DNA of 57,740 nucleotides from AP-16 sp036395835 (lineage in GTDB: Bacteria; Pseudomonadota; Alphaproteobacteria; Rhizobiales; Xanthobacteraceae): NCBI GenBank assembly GCA_036395835.1, contig DASWCW010000136.1, forward strand, positions 1-57,740, read 5' to 3'. Below, in pieces: positions 26,236-33,312 of the stretch. The notes under the pieces are model-generated. The model was not told the DNA's origin. It saw only the letters and a program-made list of their open reading frames with translations, and did no database searches. The position numbers and the translations under genes are program-made. The first letter of the stretch is position 1, and each line of letters starts with the position of its first letter.

Positions 26236-27239
26236 TGCGGGTGTTCGTCACCCAGCCGATCGCGGAAAGCGCGCTTGCTCGGCTGCGCCGGGTCGCCGAG
26301 GTGGAAGTCAATCCCGACGCCAGGAAACCGATCGACAAGGCGGCGCTGTGCGCGGCGGTGGGCCGCGCCGAAATCCTCTACGCTCTGCTCCACGATCGCG
26401 TCGATCGTGACGTGATCGCCGCAAGTCCAGGTTTGCGCATGGTCGCCGCGATGGCGATCACGCCGGACGATATCGCGGTCGCGGAGGCGACCGCCCGGCG
26501 CATCCCCGTGACCGTGATTCCGCCGATCGTCGGCGAGGCGACGGCGGACGTGGCCTTCGGCCTCATGCTCGCGGTTGCCCGGCGCCTGGTCGAAGGCGAT
26601 CGGCTGGTCCGGCAAGGCGTATTTCCCGGCTCGCAATCCTCGTTCCTCGCGGGGGCCGGCGTCTGCGGCAAGGTGCTGGGCCTGATCGGCGGGGGCGGCC
26701 GCATCGGCCGCGCCGTGGCGCGGCGCGCCCGAGGCTTCGCCATGCCGGTGCTCTATTGGGCGCCGCGACGCATGCCGGAATTAGACGAGCGCGAGCTCGA
26801 GATGACCTACGTCGGGTTCGACGAGGTGTTTCAACAATCGGACTTCGTCTCGGTCCACGCTCCGCTGCGCGAGGAAACCCGGCACCTCATCGGTGCCCGC
26901 GAGCTCGCACTGATGAAGCCGAGCGCCTTTCTCATCAACACCGCACGCGGCGCCGTGGTCGACGAGGTGGCGCTCATCCGCGCGCTCGCCGAGCGCCGTA
27001 TCGCCGGCGCGGGCCTCGACGTGTTCGAGCACGAGCCCTTCGTCGAGCCGGCGCTCCTCGCCATGACGAACGTGGTGCTGGCGCCGCATCTCGGCAGCGC
27101 CGTCGTCGAGCTGCGGGAGAGGATGGCGAACATCGTGGTCGACAACATCCTCGCCGTGCTCGCGGGGCGGCGGCCGCCGAATTGCGCAAACCCGGAGGTT
27201 TACGCGCACGACAGACCAGGGACGAAAGCGGGCGGATAA
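26235..27239 (+). CDS. D-2-hydroxyacid dehydrogenase (NAD-dependent)
   Basis: This is a 334-residue D-isomer-specific 2-hydroxyacid dehydrogenase. The nucleotide-binding motif is GGGGRIG (residues 152-158). The catalytic set is R238 (NTARGAVVDE), E267 (DVFEHEP) and H285 (APHLGS). The family reduces glyoxylate, hydroxypyruvate and similar acids. The ATG at 26235 overlaps the preceding stop by one base. Coupling to the dikinase-like gene suggests the two act on the same metabolite. Confidence 0.9.
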   Translation: MRVFVTQPIAESALARLRRVAEVEVNPDARKPIDKAALCAAVGRAEILYALLHDRVDRDVIAASPGLRMVAAMAITPDDIAVAEATARRIPVTVIPPIVGEATADVAFGLMLAVARRLVEGDRLVRQGVFPGSQSSFLAGAGVCGKVLGLIGGGGRIGRAVARRARGFAMPVLYWAPRRMPELDERELEMTYVGFDEVFQQSDFVSVHAPLREETRHLIGARELALMKPSAFLINTARGAVVDEVALIRALAERRIAGAGLDVFEHEPFVEPALLAMTNVVLAPHLGSAVVELRERMANIVVDNILAVLAGRRPPNCANPEVYAHDRPGTKAGG

Positions 27240-27303
27240 GCGCAACGATCGCAGAAATCCGTCGTCTATCGTCCGTCGTCTGTTATCCGAACGGAGGTGT
27301 CCC

Positions 27304-27960
27304 ATGAAGCTGTTTTCGTTCTGGCGTTCGCTCGCGAGCTTTCGGGTGCGCATCGCACTCAACCTCAAAGGCATCGAGCCCGAGGTGATCCAGGTTGATC
27401 TCCTCAAAGGCGCCCAGCGCACCCAGGCCTATCGCGACGTCAACCCGCAAATGCTGCTTCCCGCCCTCGTCGATGGCGAGGGACCGGCGCTGTCTCAATC
27501 GTTGGCGATCATCGAATACCTCGAGGAGATTCATCCCCAGCCGCGGCTGCTCCCGGCCGACCCGCGGGGCAGGGCGCGGGTGCGCGGGCTCGCCATGATC
27601 GTCGCCTGCGACGCGCACCCGTTCATCGTGCCCCGCGTGCGCAATTTCCTCGAGCACGAGCTCGGGCTCGACGAGGCCCAGCGCTTGCGATGGCTGCGCC
27701 ACTGGATCAACGCAGGTCTCGACGCGCTGGAGACGCAGCTCGCCCGCAGCGGCGACACCGGCGGGTTCTGCCACGGCGATGCACCGACGCTTGCCGACCT
27801 CTGCCTAGTGAGCCACGCGACCGGCGCGCAATATTACGATTGCGACCTCGCGCCGTTCCCGAATGTGGCGCGCATCGTCGAGCGCTGCATGGCGATCGAC
27901 GCCTTCGCGCGGGCGCATCCGCTCCGGCAGCCGGACGCGCCGAAGCCAGGGACGCATTGA
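27304..27960 (+). CDS. Zeta-class glutathione S-transferase/maleylacetoacetate isomerase-like
   Basis: This is a 218-residue GST with an N-terminal thioredoxin-fold domain and a helical C-terminal domain (DAPTLADLCLV). The zeta active-site loop SxxSxRVRIAL is present as SLASFRVRIALNLKG, and LPALVDGEGPALSQSLAIIEYLEE carries the glutathione-binding Ser. Zeta enzymes isomerise maleylacetoacetate or maleylpyruvate in aromatic catabolism. An ATG after GGAGGTGTCCC supports the start. It follows the dehydrogenase by 64 bp and probably ends the plus-strand run. Confidence 0.85.
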   Translation: MKLFSFWRSLASFRVRIALNLKGIEPEVIQVDLLKGAQRTQAYRDVNPQMLLPALVDGEGPALSQSLAIIEYLEEIHPQPRLLPADPRGRARVRGLAMIVACDAHPFIVPRVRNFLEHELGLDEAQRLRWLRHWINAGLDALETQLARSGDTGGFCHGDAPTLADLCLVSHATGAQYYDCDLAPFPNVARIVERCMAIDAFARAHPLRQPDAPKPGTH

Positions 27961-28053
27961 GTCCGGTCCTTCCCTAGCCTATGCCTACCGTCTAGACATG
28001 GGTTTCGCATCGGCGCCGCGGACGCGCGTAAGAGAGTCAAAGAGACAAAGAAC

Positions 28054-29340
28054 ATGATTGAGGCGGCGAAAGTGCCTGAGCGCCTCGGACGTCTGATCGT
28101 CTCGCCGAAAGCCTACGCGAAACAGAAGCCCGTCCTCGCAGGGTTTCAATGGCTTCGCGCGAACCTTCCCATCGGTCGCGTGGAGATAGAAAGCTTCGAT
28201 CCGTTCTGGGCCGTCACGAAGCACGCTGACATTCTCGAGGTGAGCCGCCGACACGACGTGTTCCACAACGGCGACCGTGCAACCACGCTCGTGCCGCGGG
28301 CGGCAGACGAGAGAGCGCGTGCACTGACCGGCGGCAGCCCGCATCTGGTCCGGTCGATCGTTCACATGGACGAACCGGACCACTTGAAATATCGGCGGAT
28401 TACCCACGCCTGGTTTGCGCAGCAAAAAGTCCAGGCGCTCGAGCACCGCATCCGTGCCATTGCTCGTGAATGCATCGATCGTATGGCGGCGCACGGCACG
28501 AGATGCGATTTCGCCCAAGACGTCGCCCGCCATTTTCCGCTGCGTGTCCTCATGGAGATCATCGGTGTGCCGGAGGAGGACGAGTCGTTCATACTGAAGC
28601 TCACGCAGAAGCTTTTCGATAGCGAGGATGAGGAGCTGACGGGCGGGTGCGGCGCGAGTGCCGATCCGGCCAGGCACGCGAAGCAGCTTTGCGGGATTTT
28701 TGCGGAGTTTCGGGGCTATTTCGCGCGGCTGACGGAAGCCCGTCGCAAAGCGCCGCGGGACGACGTGGCGACTGTCATCGCCAATGCCGAAATTGACGGG
28801 AAGCCGATCAGCCGTTTCGAGGAAATGAGCTATTTTGTAATTATTGCCACTGCCGGCCACGATACGACGTCGTCTTCGATATCCGGTGCCGTCTGGGCGC
28901 TGTGCGAGAACATGGACGAGTTCCGCAAGATCAAAGCCGACGTCAGCCTCGTTCCCAAGTTGGTGGAAGAGGCGGTACGCTGGACGACGCCCGTCCAACA
29001 CTTCATGCGCACGGCGACCGCGGAAACCGCGCTGCGTGGGCGTAGAATTGCCAAGAACGACTGGCTGATGCTGTGCTATATCTCCGGCAATCGCGACGAG
29101 GACGCGTTCGAGCAGCCCGATCGTTTCCGAGTTGATCGCAATTCGTCCCCTAACGTGGCATTTGGCCATGGCGTGCATGTTTGCCTCGGTCAGCATCTCG
29201 CGCGTCTCGAGATGCGAATCTTCTTCGAGGAATTGTTCGCCCGGCTCGCGTGGATCGAGATGGCCGGCGAACCGCGCCGCTCCGCGTCGGTGTTCGTCGG
29301 CGGCCCCAAGACGTTGCCGGTCCGGTTCGGAATGAATTGA
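28054..29340 (+). CDS. Cytochrome P450
   Basis: This is a 428-residue soluble bacterial-type P450. The I-helix motif AGHDTTSS is at 267-274, the ExxR motif is E306-R309, and the haem loop FGHGVHVCLG has ligand C377. It has no membrane anchor. The usual substrates of this class are lipids, steroids or terpenoids, but none can be assigned. It needs ferredoxin and reductase partners that are not adjacent. It stands alone on the plus strand and converges on the serine hydrolase gene. Base usage here is visibly less GC-rich than in the Liv clusters. Confidence 0.92.
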   Translation: MIEAAKVPERLGRLIVSPKAYAKQKPVLAGFQWLRANLPIGRVEIESFDPFWAVTKHADILEVSRRHDVFHNGDRATTLVPRAADERARALTGGSPHLVRSIVHMDEPDHLKYRRITHAWFAQQKVQALEHRIRAIARECIDRMAAHGTRCDFAQDVARHFPLRVLMEIIGVPEEDESFILKLTQKLFDSEDEELTGGCGASADPARHAKQLCGIFAEFRGYFARLTEARRKAPRDDVATVIANAEIDGKPISRFEEMSYFVIIATAGHDTTSSSISGAVWALCENMDEFRKIKADVSLVPKLVEEAVRWTTPVQHFMRTATAETALRGRRIAKNDWLMLCYISGNRDEDAFEQPDRFRVDRNSSPNVAFGHGVHVCLGQHLARLEMRIFFEELFARLAWIEMAGEPRRSASVFVGGPKTLPVRFGMN

Positions 29341-29446
29341 GCTGGCGCGGCACTGTCCAAAGCCGGGCGGATCAATGCGGCCATGCAAGCCGCGCTTGGC
29401 CGGATCTCGCCGCGCAGATGTTCAGCAGAGTTGGTCTTTACCGGCG

Positions 29447-30949
29447 TTACCGTTTCATAAATTGAATTGGCTTAAGGGTCGGTTCAAAGCGGATACCCAA
29501 ACTGTCGACCTTGCCGGCGTCGGTTTTATGGAAGAACACGCGCGGCTGAAAGTCCGTACCAAATGCGTGCAGATCGAAGTAAAAGGTACCGTCCAATCTT
29601 TGATGAAGCGTCCAGTTATGATTATAGTAATTGATGTAATCATTACCAATGGAGCTAACTGTTATATCGCCATATCCTGAATCCGAGTACATTCCGGGGT
29701 AATCGGTGAGGGACAAGCGCGCCGAAGGCGCGGTTGGCTCATGCGGTTCGGGTGCGGCGGGGTGAACCGGAGCTACCTGCGCCAACCCGCGGGGCAAATG
29801 CACGCGATCCAAGGCCGGCCGATTCAAAAGGTGATCGTAAATGCGTGCCGCAACCTTGTCCGGAAAGTTGGTGGCATGTTGATTCGTAAGGACGATCACC
29901 CCCAAGTTGTCATCCGGCATGAAAGAGACATAAGTAGAATAGCCGTCCGTGTCGCCCTGGTGGAAAACAAGGCGTTTGTCGTGAATCTTACCGACAAACC
30001 ATCCCAACCCATAGCCTGTCCCGGGCGCATCGGGTACGCTGACGTATGGTGTGTACATCCGCTCCAAGTCAGCCGCAGTGATCAGCCTCACACCGTTGGA
30101 GGCAAGACCATGATTGAGAAACAACAAGACCCAGTTGGTCATCTCCAGGACATTGGAGTTGATCTCGGCCGCCGGCCCGATGTTTTCGACATCCTTGAGC
30201 GGCATTTCTGTCTTGAGCTGATACGGTTTTGCATAATTCGCTCTGATTGAGAGGTCGCCAATGGATAAATCGGTTTGCCGCATATCCAGCGGGGCAAAAA
30301 TGCGGGTCTTGACGAAATTCTCCCAGGTCTGCCCTGCCCAGGTCTGCCCTGCCACGGCCTCCAGCAGAGATCCCGCCACCATATACATCATGTTGTTATA
30401 GACAAAAACGTTGCCGAAGGCTTGCGGGTAAGGGTCCAGGTATCGAAGTCGATAAACCAATTGAGATCTGGTGAATGGACCGAGGTACCAGAGCGCGTCG
30501 TGGCGCGGCAGTCCAGTGCGATGGCTCAGAATAAGCTCCAACGTCATTTTCTCGGTGGCCTCGGAATCTTTCATTGCAAAGTCAGGAAGGTATTGTTTGA
30601 CGGGAACGTCGAGCCGGAGCGTTGGATTTTGTTCGGCGAGCAAGGAAATAGCCATGCTGGTGAATGCCTTGGTGGCCGAACCAATGCCAAAGAGCGTGTT
30701 CGCATCGACTTTGGTAGACGCGCAGCGATCCCGGAAGCCAAATCCGCCTGAGTAATAAAGACGGCCGTCTTTTATGACAGCAACCGCAATACCCGAATCG
30801 GTGACCGGCTCAAGCTCGAGGATAGCGTCTGAAATGATCTTCCCCAAAGCAGGCTGCGACTGCGAAGACGCGGAGATCCAGGGACCTGCCGAGATGGCGA
30901 AACCGAAGATCAGGGCGGCGGCGGCCGCAAATGACGCGATCCTGTACAT
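29447..30949 (-). CDS. Serine hydrolase, class C beta-lactamase-like
   Basis: This is a 500-residue protein. A Sec signal peptide spans about residues 1-29. The beta-lactamase-related domain spans about 35-370, with S91-A-T-K94 (SxxK), Y184-N-N186 (YxN) and H330 in HQGDTDGY as the third motif. A C-terminal domain (about 400-500) resembles the DUF3471-type extension of such hydrolases. Exported esterase or peptidase activity is likely; true beta-lactamase activity is not implied. It contains an exact 15-bp in-frame tandem duplication giving AGQTW-AGQTW at about 200-209. A CRP-like palindrome lies just upstream. Confidence 0.88.
   Translation of the reverse strand: MYRIASFAAAAALIFGFAISAGPWISASSQSQPALGKIISDAILELEPVTDSGIAVAVIKDGRLYYSGGFGFRDRCASTKVDANTLFGIGSATKAFTSMAISLLAEQNPTLRLDVPVKQYLPDFAMKDSEATEKMTLELILSHRTGLPRHDALWYLGPFTRSQLVYRLRYLDPYPQAFGNVFVYNNMMYMVAGSLLEAVAGQTWAGQTWENFVKTRIFAPLDMRQTDLSIGDLSIRANYAKPYQLKTEMPLKDVENIGPAAEINSNVLEMTNWVLLFLNHGLASNGVRLITAADLERMYTPYVSVPDAPGTGYGLGWFVGKIHDKRLVFHQGDTDGYSTYVSFMPDDNLGVIVLTNQHATNFPDKVAARIYDHLLNRPALDRVHLPRGLAQVAPVHPAAPEPHEPTAPSARLSLTDYPGMYSDSGYGDITVSSIGNDYINYYNHNWTLHQRLDGTFYFDLHAFGTDFQPRVFFHKTDAGKVDSLGIRFEPTLKPIQFMKR
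30322..30351 (-). repeat. 15-bp perfect tandem duplication inside the serine hydrolase gene
   Basis: The plus-strand unit CCCAGGTCTGCCCTG occurs twice head to tail at 30322-30336 and 30337-30351. It keeps the frame and repeats the residues AGQTW. This looks like a slippage event. Confidence 0.9.
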
Positions 30950-31475
30950 GACGTTGTCCTCATCCTATGCAGCGAAGCTACTATCGCTGGCACCGAAAAA
31001 CTGTGATGCCGATCACATTCAAGGGAAAAACCTGGTGCTGGCTCATGAAGTGCGTGGCGTTCGGGGCGACAACAGGGTCGATAAAATAACCAGCATATTC
31101 TACCCTGGGACCAGTGCGGCGGAAAGGGCCGGCGCTGCCGCAATTGCCGAGGGCATCGCTGTCATGGGCGAAGCAAAGCGGGTGTCCGTGAGCTGGCGGC
31201 GAGCCTGGGTTGGTCGTGCTGGATGGCGTCCGGTTCACTACCACATAACGGTGAGCGGCGCCGCTCTTGCCTGACAAAACAAAACTGTTTAGTTTCGCGA
31301 CTGCAATATCCGCGTGACCATTTTTCAACAAATCATCGCGAACTGGGATAGCGGCGCATTGTGAGGATGGCGTTCGCGGAGGGCCGCGCAGGAGCGTGAT
31401 GATGCGATGGAAATGTGGAACCGCTCGTTGGCCACACGCTTTGGCGTTAGATTGAAGGCGCCGCAATAGGGCAAC
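30950..31475. other. 526-bp gap between divergent genes, no assigned gene
   Basis: This is the upstream region of both the serine hydrolase (minus) and the sulfotransferase (plus). Frames stay open on both strands (plus to 31274, minus down to 30981), and both look partly protein-like, but neither has a recognisable domain or clear start. It may hold a decayed gene. The only clear signal is the CRP-like palindrome at 31002-31017. Confidence 0.5.
31002..31017. promoter_or_regulatory. CRP/FNR-family-like operator TGTGA-N6-TCACA
   Basis: A perfect inverted repeat TGTGA-TGCCGA-TCACA matches the Escherichia coli CRP consensus exactly. It lies 52 bp upstream of the serine hydrolase start codon. 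A cyclic-nucleotide cyclase-type gene occurs about 2.3 kb away (33313-36573). A regulatory role is an inference from the motif alone. Confidence 0.4.
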
Positions 31476-32648
31476 ATGCGGCCATTGATCGATGTCGATC
31501 GCCTCTGGCGTGTCGCCGAGCAGAGAGTGGGGCGGCCGCTGCCGCGATCGGCGGACATTCATGTCGAGGGCTGGCGATGTCTGGCCTCGGCAATGGAGTC
31601 CGGCAACGGTTATGATGCTGCTGGGATGCGCCTGTTGCGGCGGGACATCTTCGCCTGGAGTCTCGCTTACTTGAAGTTTGCTGCGGACCGGACACTTTAT
31701 ACCGATATTGCCGATGTTCCGATAAGCAGGCCGATTTTCATAGTGGGATTCGGTCGAACGGGCAGCACGCTGCTCCATAATTTGTTGGCTCTCGATGCCG
31801 GTGCCCGCGCGCCGCTCCTCTGGGAACTGTGGGCACCATCCCCGCCGCCTCGCCCCGACAATTATGCCAGCGATTCCCGAATCGAAGCCGCGCAAGCTCG
31901 GCTCGACCTGCTTGCCCGGGCCGCACCACTCATTCCGCAAATCCATCCGATGCGGGCGCAAGCACCGGACGAGTGCCATTGGATGATGCGCCACACCACC
32001 CTGAACGTCATGCTCTATCGCGTGCCGCAATACTGGGCATGGTTGAAGCGCCTGAGCGTTGCGGAGCTTCACGAGCTTTACGCCCACTACAAGCTGCAGG
32101 TCCAGCATCTGCAGCTGTTTCATCGCGGGAATCATTGGGTCAGCAAGGCGTTCACTCATCTGCACTACCTGCCGGTGTTATTCGACGTGTTTCCCGACGC
32201 CAAGGTGGTCAGACTCCATCGGCACCCCTGCCGCGCCGTGCCTTCGCTGTGCAGCCTGGCTGCAAGCTACCGCGGGATCTACTCGGATCGGGTCGATCGC
32301 GAGGAGATCGGGCAAACCATGTTCGACGTGTTCCTGGACGGCATGGAGAGGTCGAGGGACATCGACCGGCGCGTTGGCCCGCAGCATTTTATCGACGTCC
32401 AGTACGCCGAACTGGTCAGAGATCCGATCGCCGTCGTGCGGCGAATTTACCGTCAATTCGGGTACCCCTACAGTGCGGCATTCGAAGAGCAACTCTTGCG
32501 ATTCACTGTGAACGAAGCCGGCGCAGCGAGACCGCGGCACGTCTATCGTTTGGAGCAATTCGGCCTGTCGCAGGCCGTGGTGACCGATCGATCCAAAGAG
32601 TACCTGGCATGGGTGAAGCAGCGCGGCGAAGAACTGGCGGACATCTGA
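31476..32648 (+). CDS. Sulfotransferase family protein
   Basis: This is a 390-residue PAPS-dependent sulfotransferase-like protein. The 5'-phosphosulfate-binding loop is GFGRTGSTLL at 91-100. The 3'-phosphate-binding segment is KVVRLHRHPCRAVPSL near residue 245, and the YADLVRDP-like YAELVRDPIAVV follows. It has no signal peptide. It resembles the bacterial Sulfotransfer_3 group, whose acceptors are often lipids or glycolipids. The acceptor is unknown. It stands alone on the plus strand and converges on a small hypothetical gene across a strong hairpin. Confidence 0.87.
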   Translation: MRPLIDVDRLWRVAEQRVGRPLPRSADIHVEGWRCLASAMESGNGYDAAGMRLLRRDIFAWSLAYLKFAADRTLYTDIADVPISRPIFIVGFGRTGSTLLHNLLALDAGARAPLLWELWAPSPPPRPDNYASDSRIEAAQARLDLLARAAPLIPQIHPMRAQAPDECHWMMRHTTLNVMLYRVPQYWAWLKRLSVAELHELYAHYKLQVQHLQLFHRGNHWVSKAFTHLHYLPVLFDVFPDAKVVRLHRHPCRAVPSLCSLAASYRGIYSDRVDREEIGQTMFDVFLDGMERSRDIDRRVGPQHFIDVQYAELVRDPIAVVRRIYRQFGYPYSAAFEEQLLRFTVNEAGAARPRHVYRLEQFGLSQAVVTDRSKEYLAWVKQRGEELADI

Positions 32649-32698
32649 TCCACCATGGAACGGCGTCCCCGCTCCACGCGGTCGCGGTGCGTCAGCGT

Positions 32699-32745
32699 CG
32701 GCTTTGCCGCCCCGTGTCAGGCCAACGCTTGACGGGGCGGAGCCG
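32699..32745. terminator. Strong hairpin between converging genes
   Basis: Arms CCGCCCCGT (32707-32715) and ACGGGGCGG (32732-32740) pair over 9 bp. Outer CGGCT/AGCCG arms extend the stem across a 3-nt bulge. It lies 50 bp after the sulfotransferase stop and 50 bp after the opposing gene's stop. There is no clear T-run, so the terminator call rests on position and stem strength. Confidence 0.45.
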
Positions 32746-32795
32746 AACGTTGCTGAACGAGCCCGGTAATTGACTCGGCTCGCCCGCGGCTCGCG

Positions 32796-33197
32796 TCAGC
32801 GCGAGGCCGGATGTTTATCGCCCGGATAACGGCTCTTGGTCAGCAGGGTAATGCCGCCCCTGGTCGCGGCCGTATCGGGCGCATGCCAAATCGTGAGCTC
32901 CCAATCGTAACCCGGGGCCCAGGCGAACGTGATCAGGGTCGGCGGCTTGGTCCCCAGCGCGTGGTAGATGATCGCGCGCTGCGCTTCCTGGATGCTCTTC
33001 GGCATGGAATTGAGGAACTCGACCCAGGCCTTATGAAGCGGCGTTCCCTTCTTCACGATCAGACCCCGGGCAAGGGGCTTTTCGTCCTCCACAAGCGTGG
33101 CTTGCGCGAATTCCTCCCGCCTGGCTACCAACTCTTTGATGTGATCTTTGCTGAATGCGCGATTGAGCTCGGACAGTACCGTCTGAAGTGCAGGCAT
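32796..33197 (-). CDS. Hypothetical protein, 133 aa
   Basis: This is a small protein of unknown function. It starts with a helical amphipathic stretch (about 1-45) rich in charged residues. A central SMPKSIQEAQRAIIYHALG helix and a beta-rich C-terminal half (TLITFAWAPGYDWELTIW) follow. It has no signal peptide or membrane segment. I do not recognise the family. Length, coding composition and its position between converging and same-strand neighbours support a real gene. Confidence 0.6.
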   Translation of the reverse strand: MPALQTVLSELNRAFSKDHIKELVARREEFAQATLVEDEKPLARGLIVKKGTPLHKAWVEFLNSMPKSIQEAQRAIIYHALGTKPPTLITFAWAPGYDWELTIWHAPDTAATRGGITLLTKSRYPGDKHPASR

Positions 33198-33312
33198 AAT
33201 CCGCCTCCGCTTTGTGCAGACCTATGAGCAAAACGTCGTGCCCCCACAGGACGGCAGTATAGCAATTGCTGTCGTTGAGTCCACATGAAAAGCGCAAGAA
33301 TTTGTTAGCTTA

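Noticed and set aside
30981..32165. A 394-residue minus-strand frame
   Set aside because: Most of it is antisense to the sulfotransferase gene. The part in the 526-bp gap looks partly protein-like, but a plus-strand frame there looks equally so, and neither has a recognisable domain.
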